A stretch of DNA of 64,000 nt from Odontesthes bonariensis (Eukaryota; Chordata; Actinopteri; Atheriniformes; Atherinopsidae). This document shows, in pieces, positions 10,601-20,900 of this stretch. Below the pieces are notes generated by a model. That model had not been told where the DNA came from. It saw only the letters and a list, made by a program, of their open reading frames with translations, and did no database searches. The stretch covers positions 16,916,467 to 16,980,466 of the forward strand of contig NC_134529.1 in NCBI RefSeq assembly GCF_027942865.1, in the 5' to 3' direction. Each line of letters opens with the position of its first letter. The stretch's first letter is position 1. Made by a program: the position numbers and the translations under genes.

Positions 10601-13404
10601 CAGCAGGTATTTCTCTTTAGCGCAGTAATACTCTATGGCGTCAACCTGAGAGAAAACCAACACAGGAACCCTCTGTTGTACAGTGGCGCACTTGTTTTCA
10701 GCAACTTTCTTATTTTGACACAATATTTAGAGCTTTGCGGGGGTCGACAAATGTCTACATTTTTCCTCTTCTTAAAAAAGAAAAAAAAAATAATTAAAAA
10801 GCTGACTGCCACATCATCTGGGCCGTCTCACCTTCTCACAGCTGGAGCAGCAACAGATGTGGCCACATATACGGGGGTTGAACAGCTCCCGTGTACCCGT
10901 TTTCTCGAAGATACGCTCGTAGAAGCGCAGGTTTTTTCCGGCTCGCATCCTTGGGTGAAAACAACAAAGAATCAATACAAACACAGAGACCTGCTTATCA
11001 AGAATAAAGCTTAAGTGAATGTTCCTGAATATCTTTTAATGCATACTGTATATATACAGTAAGCATAGGATATAACTCACAGGATGGCTCTGCAAAAATC
11101 TGCTGACACAGAGGAATATAATCACATTATTTCTGCAACACGACCTCTGATTTCTTACCTTTCCTTATCAAGATGCATGAGTTTGGCCACATCATACCCC
11201 AAAGTCACAGCATACACTTGACAAGACGGGTAAGCCTCTCTATGGACAAACAGAGATGGCAGTGAGGAATAGAGCGGGTCACAACTATTTGAGCAAACAT
11301 GCTCCATCAGGACAAGAGGTCAACTAAAACTGATTATTATTATCAGTTTTTGCTCACTTACTCAAAGTGGGTCTTTATATCCTCCTCTGTTGCTGTTTTA
11401 GGGACCGAACACAAAAACAATGTGTTTCTGGCCTATGGAAAAAAAAAACAAACAATGTAACATAACAGCCTGGCACCAGCTCAGCTGAGTGACCCAGCAG
11501 CTTTCAGGGCTCACTCTGGGCTTAGGGGGCTGAGGAGATCCAAAAAAGGAAATCTGAACTTTACATCGCGTAACGTCCGACTTTGTAGTCTGAGCTCACC
11601 GTCTCCCTGCGCGTGCCTTTCATTTGTGATGTGTGAAGCCGCAGCAGCACAACCGTCAGGATTAGGTAGAGAACCGCAAACACCGTGTGCAGCCACAACA
11701 GGTTGTTCCTTGGAGCAAAGAAAAAGAAAAAAAGAAAAGGGGGCACTGTAAAGACTTTTGGTTTTTGTTTTAATAGACAGACACTTTGACGGTATGTCCC
11801 ATATTTCTATGGTAGTTACCCGATTTTAAGATTCCCAATAGTTGTCCTTCCAAAACTCTGAGGATCATTTCCTGTAGGAGAGACATATTTTTTGGGGGAC
11901 AGAACTTTGAACAATCAACAGTTCCTTCCAACATGTTTCGTTTTCTGAAATATGATGTGTTCTGCTTTGTGTGTTTCGGTTTAGTTGTTTTTCATGTTGT
12001 GCATCTAAAACACGACTGCTTTGTCTCAAATGACACGATCTTTCCTTTTGTTTTCTCTATGTGTTCATATGCTGCCGGGTTGTTTGTTCTTTTTTTTTGT
12101 TGTTGTTATGTTGTTGTCCTTTGCACCTCAGGGCCACCGTAATTTAACTTCAAAGAAGATTCACAGTGGGTTCTTATTACTGAACACTTGTGTAAAGTGG
12201 ACTGTAATAACTATCAAATGGAGCCTCGTGCTGTGTTTTGTACTTTACAGACAGGGTGCAGAGTGTGATGTTAAACCTACTCAGCAGGTCTCCAGTCATA
12301 TTCACTGGCAGTATGATTGCGAGGGAGGTGACAGTGATGACCACCAGCAGGATAATCAGATGTCGCTGAAAGGACAGGTAGTGAACAGCGTCCACGCCGC
12401 ATTTCTCTTTTATCTTTTCTTCACTGAAACACAAGCGCATGCCATGTTCATTAGTGGCACTCCGACCTCACATGCCTTACTTCGTAGATTACATGATAAA
12501 GCGGATGCGTGTGAGAAAAATGTGTCTAGCAAAAAAAATTAAATACTCACTCCATTCTAAGGATGTAAGGCAGCCAAGAGCAGAACCCCTGAAAGAAGGA
12601 GAGACAATTTGAGCTTTCCCAAAAGGGAACTCGAGACTAAAACCAGCTTTACAGAATATCGTGTCACATAAGGTAGTTTTAGTTCAAAATGATCGTGCAA
12701 GTAAATTAGCCCTAAAGGAACCACTCATTTTGATCTGTACAAGAAGTCCTTTCTGAACAAAGAAGCGATTATTTTTGGTACAGATATTTTGTTGTTTTTT
12801 CATTATTTACTTACCGATTCATAGTCAAGGTCCTCCACATTGGACATAACGGATGACATACGTCCGTAGCGACGGTGTGTTGACTTATTGAACCTGATAA
12901 AAAAAGTTTTGCGTGACTGACTTTATCACACTATAACAGAAAGGTAAATCAGAAGCTCCAATTTATCATCAAGCTAGTTTCTTATACGTCTACAAACCTC
13001 TACAACTCCGAGCCCTCATAGCTGAAAAAAGAAGTAAAGTGTCAAACTATTAACTGACCCTTCATTGTCTGCAACCAAAGCTAAACGACCGTAATCCCAG
13101 AACTTCCCCCGGATGGTCGAGAAGAGGATCAGCAGGATCTGCGGGTGGCAAGAAGAGAGGCATTTTAGCACTATTATGGCATATTCAATATTCTCTTACT
13201 TGATTTCAACTATATGAGAAGCAGACAAAAGAAACGTACAATGAAGAAGCAGAAGTCAAGCAGGAGGACAAGCGGCACTCCACCGAAGTTGAGTCCAGTG
13301 AGGACGGTGCTCTGGTTGGTGTTGAAGCAGCTACTGTTGTCCAGGAAGCCTGAGGAAGAGGTTCCATTCAAGACAAACAGGGTCTCCCACCAAGGGGACG
13401 ACAT
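4602..13404 (-). CDS. tmem63a: Tmem63a, OSCA/TMEM63 mechanosensitive cation channel (23 candidate coding exons)
   Basis: Pore-forming membrane protein of the OSCA/TMEM63 family, which opens on membrane stretch; the mammalian orthologue is linked to myelination. Exons, 5' to 3': 13404-13240, 13138-13059, 13021-13004 (doubtful), 12893-12815, 12588-12551, 12423-12281, 11871-11820, 11708-11600, 11432-11362, 11239-11159, 10949-10832, 10645-10512, 10095-9952, 9532-9379, 9298-9192, 9101-9015, 8643-8578, 8378-8216, 7862-7757, 7640-7473, 5473-5358, 5249-5199, 4742-4602. All junctions are GT-AG and in phase; the total is 2391 nt, 796 residues (human about 807). The N-terminus has sequons NGT, NSS and NQS, then a first membrane segment (about 45-65); further segments lie near 150-170 and 195-220. 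A cytosolic domain fills about 230-410, and the channel core follows with landmarks [25 protein letters not shown] and [36 protein letters not shown] and the glutamine-containing tail favour TMEM63A over B or C. Start chosen at MSSPWW, the first ATG after a good acceptor. Confidence 0.93.
9570..9606. repeat. perfect 16-bp inverted repeat with 5-nt loop (tmem63a intron 13)
   Basis: The arms 9570-9585 (ggagtctagataattc) and 9591-9606 are exact reverse complements around the loop tccgg. It lies in the intron between coding exons 13 and 14 (counting the microexon), 38 bases upstream of the exon 14 acceptor in the transcript sense. It would form a strong hairpin in RNA or a cruciform in DNA. It has no terminator role in a vertebrate Pol II intron. 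Confidence 0.85.
10137..10421. repeat. long inverted repeat / fold-back element in tmem63a intron 12
   Basis: The left arm 10137-10225 and right arm 10314-10421 are reverse complements. The outer 27 bases pair perfectly and an inner block of about 49 bases also pairs perfectly. The right arm carries an extra T-rich insertion between the two blocks. About 88 bases separate the arms. The form suits a fold-back MITE or a local inverted duplication. No clear target-site duplication was found. It sits about 41 bases from the acceptor of exon 13. Confidence 0.85.
13004..13021 (-). other. tmem63a: candidate 18-nt cassette microexon of tmem63a
   Basis: A polypyrimidine tract and CAG precede 18 nt (adding six residues, GYEGSE replacing nothing else) that end at a weak donor GTAGAG. 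It preserves the reading frame whether included or skipped: inclusion reads NEGYEGSELFNK, skipping reads NEGFNK. The gap to the previous exon is only 37 nt (13022-13058), shorter than normal vertebrate introns, so direct splicing between the two is doubtful. The main isoform may therefore skip it (790 residues). Confidence 0.35.
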
Positions 13405-15170
13405 CACTGGAATGGGACCAGCAGTTTGTCTGAAGAGAGAGACAGGAGTGCAAGTTGAGAAATGGCCTCCCAGCGTTACAGCTACTACCATACTGATAAT
13501 TATGTGCAGTGATTATCTTTAATGCTGGTTCAGATGCCACATTCAAGAGGTGACTCGATAAGCAGGAACAGTGTCTATAATGCGGTGGAGTTTCCAACAA
13601 GGTTTGAGAACGTGTGAGACACGAGTGGTTTAAAATCAATATTTGATTAACAATAATGCAAAGACAACACAAGAAATGGGTGATCAACTAAGAACTCTTT
13701 TGAATAACACATTTGTGTTTCAGATTTGATCCCATTCAATTAACCCCACCACCACTATGTTGGAGAAGAGACTGTAGTTTCAAACTGTAACAGTTAAGCA
13801 ACTTTGCTTCCTTTAAAACGCCTTTGCCTTCCCTGAACTCAGAGAATGACAGAGAATGATTAGCATTTCTCAATCCTCGTGTGGTAAAACGCTAGTGTTG
13901 TCTTTCCTCACCCTAATGGTGGTACTGAAATCCTTTAATGAACGCAAAAGAAGCAACATTGCAGTGGAGGACCTCTAGAAAGGCACACATTCAAACATTG
14001 AGTCGGCAAATTTACGTTTACCCACAGAATGGCCTTAAAGGGGACATAATATGGCATATCGTCATTTTCTGCTCTCTCTCTTACAGTATTAACATGCTTC
14101 AAGTGTTTTTCAGCGTAGTGTGTGTTCAAATGTAAGAGTGCTATGTAACTGCAAGCTGTGGGACAGATCTAAAGACGACCCCGTGGAAGAGAGGCAGAAT
14201 AGAGACGAGTTGCCGCAAATTATATGGAGTTTGAAAGAAAAGCGTTGTGCAGCGTCTCTAGGATATTTGGAACAAAGCACGTCAAAGACATTTCTTTAAG
14301 GCTTCCAAGAAATTTTGTCAGCTTGTGGAAAGAGGGCACAATAGCTCAGTTCTATAGGTTTTACATGTGATACTCAGCATGTGAAAAACTTTCTGAAGAC
14401 AAAGCTGAATCTATCAGATAAATATTTGATATAATGCAGTGTTGGTTGTTGGTTAACAGTGTTTTACATTCTGGAAACTGAACAACTTGTTTGTTTCATA
14501 AACTTAAAGTTCACCAGTGCTTGTAAAGAGGATCGGAAACCGCCTACTTGAATGCAGTGAGTAGTACTTCCACCAATGTTTGTGTCAGTTTCAGAGGCTT
14601 TGCGCGGTTTACTCTGACAGAAACGTACAGAATCATGATTAGACCTGCGGGTTTTAATGTTTATTTAAACGACCCAAACTGGACTTAGGAGCTTTTGTCG
14701 AAGGCCAAGATAGGATACGGAGTCAGTGGTCGTGTGGTTTCTGTTCTAAAACCCGTGTTAACTTCCTTTGGTTCCAAGTAACTATCACAGCGCTCGCGCC
14801 CAACCTTGCCTGCCCTGAACTAGATGAATTGCGCCCCGGGTCACGAGGAAGCAGATAACAGTTAAAAAGTACGACGCTGTCAGATGTCTGTAACCGCTGA
14901 CAGTCAAAATTACGAGCTAGGAAAGACGCACACTTTTAAAAGTGCGATGTCATCACTGCTCAATAGCTGTTGGCAAATACCGACAGTCGCTTCCTCAAAC
15001 AGCTGTTGGCCGCTTTGACAGTTCTACCGAACATACCGTGAGAAGAACACACACCGAGCAGGAAGCTACAAGCCCAAAATGTTGTGCTGCCGAGAAAACC
15101 AACTGTAAAAGCAGTTATGGAAGAACTAAAACTTTGCTCATGCCAAAGAGGTAAACAAAAATCCGCTTAC

Positions 15171-15300
15171 CACCGCAAACTGCCTCAGATCACAAAGTTA
15201 AGTTGACATCCACGTACACAACTTGATTTACTCGGAATGGAGAACGGTCAGATTGTGTATGCATCTGTGGTATGCAGACGATCTGGACACTGACTTCCTT
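15171..15300 (-). promoter_or_regulatory. tmem63a: possible 5' UTR exon and promoter area of tmem63a
   Basis: The first coding exon has an acceptor just upstream of its ATG (CAG ending at 13430), so a noncoding leader exon is expected to the right. A good minus-strand donor GTAAGC lies at 15170-15165, after GCGGTG. A CpG-containing stretch with an NRF1-like GCATATGCGCAG (near 15380-15391) lies upstream. The exon's outer end is a guess. There is no TATA in an obvious place, as is common for broadly expressed genes. Confidence 0.3.
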
Positions 15301-15399
15301 TAAACCGAGGAAGAAAACTTCCCCGTACTGTTAATAACCCAAATATGTGGAACTCTTTTCCCTTCGCTCTCTCTGTTCCGCATATGCGCAGACGCTGTA

Positions 15400-17957
15400 A
15401 CTTATTAACCTTCTCTCGCACGCTCGTGGTTCCTTCGGTCCTCGAGCCTTTTCAGATGAAGTTAAATGAGTTGGGCTGTAAGACTTCCTTAAAATGCAAA
15501 TGCTATGTTGGAGGAATATCCCTTAAGCTGGCATGCTTCCATTGACTCTCCATAGGCTCTTTTGCCATGGCTCTTAGTATACAAACAAGATTTCAGTCCA
15601 CATTTATATTTGGAAAAATAAAGACATATTTTAAAATATTTGGTCACTTGGTTAAAAAATGGAATTCTGTGGATTGGACAACCTCTAAAAAATCATGGCA
15701 CCTTGTTTAATGATCAATAATTTATTCATAATTTGGTTTATTTTCCACACTTTTCCAACTGTCCAAACAGCACCTCTTTACACTTTCATAGGAAATGTGA
15801 ATTTGAAATTCAGCTTAATTACTGAAAAACTGTGTTAATAATAAAACTAGACAATTAAAGTGTCATCTCAAGTGTTACACAAGGTTTATCCAAGTAAAGA
15901 GCTTTTGAAAAGGTTCAAGATCAGTGTAAACCCTGTCTGTGACTTCAGTAACTTGGATAGGGAAACTCTATTTCATCTTTTCTTTCATTTTATACAAACA
16001 CATTTGTTTTTAAATAGACATACTGTTTTATGTTAATTGTAAATTAGTAACAAGTCAAGATATGGACGTTTGAGATATTTCTTAAGACCTGATTTGGACT
16101 CAAAATCAACATTCATGAGACCGTTTTTGATTTTCCTTGGCAATTTTCATATACATAAAACAAAATGATCCAAGTCCAAACCATGTTATGATATATTTTC
16201 ATTAGAATTGAAGCAACATGTTGACATGATAAAGTTCTCCAATAACCGAAAAGCTGTGAAAACTTGTCAATCATCCTTCAGTCTGTATTACAGCGTACTA
16301 TAATGTCCAATTTTCTGTATAAATCCTTAACTTTTGTTCATTATTCCCATGGTAGTGTTTCGTGAATTGAAACTAATACAGCAGAAATGAAGGGAGGAAG
16401 CAGCATAACTTAATAATAATAATAATAATAATATATAAGTCCTATATAGCGCTTTTCCGAATGCTCAAAGACGCTTTACAAAGGAACAAACAAAAACGAG
16501 ACATTAAAACAAAAAGAAAACAGAACAAAATAAAATAAAATAAAAAATAAAATAAAATACACTGTTAGAGACATTAGGCACATAGGAGGGGGGGTGGAAG
16601 ATGGCGGGGGAGAAGAACATTTTATCAGGTGTTGTAGGTGATTTTGAACAGGTGGGTTTTGGGCTACTCCACACAACTGAAAAGGGCAAATCAGACTGTT
16701 ATAAGTGATAACAAGTTCTGATCAGGTCACCTTTGGTGCCTATTGATTGCACCTAAAAGCTTCTCAGTTGTCCTGCCTCTGGGATGGAAATCCCCCCCAA
16801 CAGCTCTGTTAAAGTGAGAAGTTTGTATTAAAAGTGTAAGGCTGATACCCCAAAGTATCAACTAGGTTGGGTATGAATGACTGACCAATATAAAACAATT
16901 TCTCAATTTCTCATCTAAAATGCAATGTAGCTTCTGCAAATGACAATGAATGGAAAATAAATGAGTGAAATATTAATACTGACATACAGCACTTAAATTG
17001 CACTATGAAAATGTGAATCTCTATAACAGTAGGCAACCAGTTACGTACCGGTGACGACGTGACTTACAGTCAAACAGCATTGTTAACGGTTAACTAACAG
17101 ATACACAGAAACATGCATTTCCAAATAAACTACAAACAACAGCTCCAGTAACAGCTGCCAATATATTGGAGTGAAAGCTAATTTGATTCCTTTTGAAATG
17201 AAGTCAAGCATCAACGAGCATATGAACCTGACGATTGCCGTTGAAATTCACCTCTGCATAATTGATCCTTTTTTTAAAAACTCTTCAGGATCTTAAATCT
17301 AGATTTTAGTTGGTTTGGACTTGCAATAGATGGGAAGTATAATACAAATTTTTATAGTTTAGCAGTGTTATTTTGTAATTGAACTCTGACTCTTGTCTTT
17401 AGCCGCAATGAGTAAGACTGAAAATCACGCCCTTGTTGACATTCATTGGAAAACTATCCTGCAATTCATGTTTTACCTAAATATAGCCTACAGCCAGACA
17501 TGATAAACAACTCAGGGACTTCATTTAGCCTTAAGGGTGGATGTTTTTAAACCTCTTGTGGAAACCCATTGTGTTTCCTTGTTGCCTATTTTTAGTCAAA
17601 AGAGATCAGAAAATAAATTAAACTGTTTTTTATTAGATTATTTCCCAAAAGTGGACAGGAATCATATCAATAAACTAGAACACAACTTGTTACTTGATTC
17701 AGCATTTATTTTTATGTGTCTAACTGCTGTCATATAGATACTCTAATCGTAAAACCCGGAAAGAGAAAAAGGGTTTTTTTCTTCACATTCAAACCATTCG
17801 ACCATAAAGAGGGTGATGAATGATGAGCAGTATTTCAAGTTTAGGATGTTTCACAACTCTTTCTGAAGCAAATTCACTGGCGAGATGCACCCAGGTTTCA
17901 GTTCAGATTTGGCTTATCTACTTTAGGAAGACTTAAGCCAACGAGACAGAGAAGAAG
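15400..17957. other. intergenic region between divergent tmem63a and gprc6a
   Basis: Largely AT-rich noncoding sequence holding one teleost dispersed repeat (16410-16690). It must include the promoter of gprc6a, but I see no convincing TATA box or CpG island close to 17958. Short open frames here show no family signature. Confidence 0.5.
16410..16690. repeat. ATA microsatellite joined to a teleost dispersed repeat
   Basis: Starts with (AAT)n at about 16410-16430, followed by a segment reading tatatagcgcttttc...caaagacgctttaca, which I know as a phrase common in dispersed repeats of many fish genomes, then A-rich and G-rich tracts. The class (SINE-like or nonautonomous DNA element) cannot be decided from this copy alone. 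Confidence 0.5.
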
Positions 17958-20900
17958 ATGACACCGTTCTTAAGTTTCTGCCACTTTTTCTCAGTTTTAT
18001 CGCACTTTTTCTTTGTGGAATGCAAAGGAGAAGCCAGAGCTCCAGGTGACATTATTATCGGAGGACTGTTTCCAATACATGAAAGTGTTCATGAAAATGA
18101 CTCAGAACCGTGGACCTGCGACAGGTGATTTTTTTATTTTCATCCAGATGTTTGTTGTTGTTTGAACACATGTGTCAACGTAGGAATTATCTGTATATAA
18201 CATGTGTAATTTGGGACATACAGGTTTAGCCCTGCTCGGCTGGCCCAGTCTCTTATGATGGTGCACGCTGTGGAGGAGATAAATAAGAATCGTGTGTTGG
18301 GGAACATCACCCTGGGATATCACATAGTGGACTCCTGTGGTGATGTTACAACTGCCCTGAAAAACAGCCAATCCTTCATGAGTAGAAATAGTGAGTACTG
18401 TCAAAATCAGAATGCTAAACTCATTTGTAATTGTATTCAAAAACTGGTTTGGGGATTACGGCACATCAGTTGTGGGAGATGTAATGGCAACAGGGAAAGT
18501 ATCTATGCACAAATGAACTCCGTTCTCAAAGACAAGTTGCACCACATTGATCATTTCAATCACATTTGACTTAATTTAGGTCACAAAGTCTGACATTTTC
18601 AGACAGTTAAGCCATCATCTTTAAATGTATTTACATTTTTCAGCTTTGAATTAGTCAAATGGTGTCATATCATGCTGTGTGGTTTAAAGATTCAATCAAT
18701 TTATCTAAATAAATATAAGCCAAGCAGTTGGAGGGCCTTAGTTACCAGTGGTGATAAATCTTGTAAATCATAATGAAAGAGTTGAAAACAAATGATTATG
18801 TATTTAATTGTAATGTAATATAATGTATGAATATGTATCACATAATATGTGCTTGCCATATTTTCCTTTCCTGACATGGCTCCACACATTCAAACAACTT
18901 TATTACAATTAGCATGTCAGAAACAATAATGATAAATTTAACATTGTAAAAATTAATTAATAATGTAGAACTACATGATGTTCAGCATGTTATTAGAGTG
19001 TCATGTTATTTATTATATTCATTATGAATTTGATTATATTAAAGAGAAGAGGCTTCCTTCTGATAAAACTTTCAAAGGTGTCTTTTATCACCTTTACTGT
19101 TATGAACGTTAATATTTAACATACTAACTGAAATGTAGCTCTTGTTTTTCTTTTACTATTTTTCTGAGCATTGCATTCTGACCTTGTGGTGAACTTGCTG
19201 GGATGTCCACTCTACTGGAAAGATAGTGAATGTTTTCTTCTGGTAAATAATCTTTCTTAGTTATTCAAAGTGGATTTGATTGACAGCACATGGCTTCTGT
19301 TTACTTCCTTAATTCCTATGGAAACAGTAAGGGTGGACTTTAACACACACTGCTGCAGCATTTTGTCTCAGTTTTTGTTACAGAAGTAAGAATACTTAAA
19401 GCAATAAAAATGTTGTCATTATTGGGCCAGATACAGTTGATGTAAAGTGCAAGATAGATCAAACAGAAACACTTTCACATCAAAATTGGATTTCATGCCA
19501 ATTTTAAATGTATGTAACTGCCTTTGTTGATGGGATTTTTGCAGGTAATACCAACAAAGATGATGCAAAGCAGTCCTCCTTGCCTGTGCTGGCTGTCATA
19601 GGTGATTACTACTCAGAGATATCCATAGCGGTTACAAGGCAACTAAACCTGGAGAACATCCCTGAGGTACGACTGAGCTTAAAAACATTCTCTAAAGCAA
19701 TTAAGGTTCCATCCATCCATCCATCATCTTCCGCTGGTCCGGGGATCGGGTCGCGGGGGCAGCAGCTTGAGCAAAGAGACCCAGACGTCCCTGTCCCCGG
19801 CCACTTCCTCCAGCTCTTCTGGGGGGACCCCGAGGCGTTCCCAGGCCAACCGAGAGACATAGTCTCTCCAACGTGTCCTGGGTCTTCCCCGGGGCCTCCT
19901 CCCAGTGGGACGGGCCCGGAACACCTCACCGGGGAGGCGTCCAGGAGGCATTCTCACTAGATGCCCGAGCCACCTCATCTGACTCCTCTCGATGCGGAGG
20001 AGCAGCGGTTCTACTCCGAGCCCCTCCCGGATGACCGAGCTTCTCACCCTATCTCTAAGGGAGAGCCCAGACACCCTGCGGAGGAAACTCATTTCGGCCG
20101 CTTGTATTCGCGATCTCGTTCTTTCGGTCACTACCCACAGCTCGTGACCATAGGTGAGGATAGGAACATAGATTGACCGGTAAATCGAGAGCTTCGCCTT
20201 CTGGCTCAGCTCCTTCTTCACCACGACGGGCCGGTGCAGAGCCCGCATCACTGCAGACGCCGCACCGATCCGTCTGTCAATCTCCTGCTCCATTCGTCTC
20301 TCACTCGTGAACAAGACCCCGAGATACTTGAACTCCTCCACTTGGGGAAGGATCTCATTCCCGACCCGGAGAGGGCATTCCTCCCTTTTCCGGCCGAGGA
20401 CCATGGTCTCGGATTTGGAGGTGCTGATTCTCATCCCAGCCGCTTCACACTCGGCTGCGAACCGCTCCAGTGAGAGCTGAAGGTCACGGCCTGAGGACGC
20501 CAACAGAACCAAATCGTCAAAAAGCAGAGACCCGATTCTGAGGTCGCCAAACCGGACGCCCTCAACGCCCTGGCTGCGCCTAAAAATTCTGTCCATAAAA
20601 ATTATGAACAGAATCGGTGACAAAGGGCAGCCCTGACGGAGTCCAACCCTCACAGGAAACATGTCCGACTTACTGCCGGCAATGCGGACCAAACTCTGAC
20701 ACCGGTCATACAGGGACCGAACAGCCTGTATCAAAGAGTCCGCCACTCCATACTCCCGGAGCACCCCCCACAAGAGTCCCCGAGGGACACGGTCGAACGC
20801 CTTCTCCAAGTCCACAAAACACATGTAGACCGGTTGGGCGAACTCCCATGCACCCTCCTGGATCCTGCGGAGGGTATAGAGCTGGTCCACTGTTCCACGG

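Noticed and set aside
12021-12542. 173-codon plus-strand open frame
   Set aside because: Lies antisense across tmem63a exon 6 and its introns and has no recognisable domain.
18255-18569. Plus-strand open frame continuing past the gprc6a exon 2 donor
   Set aside because: Consensus GTGAGT at 18391 and the in-phase join to 19545 restore the conserved VIG..YSEI region; the read-through part has no family similarity.
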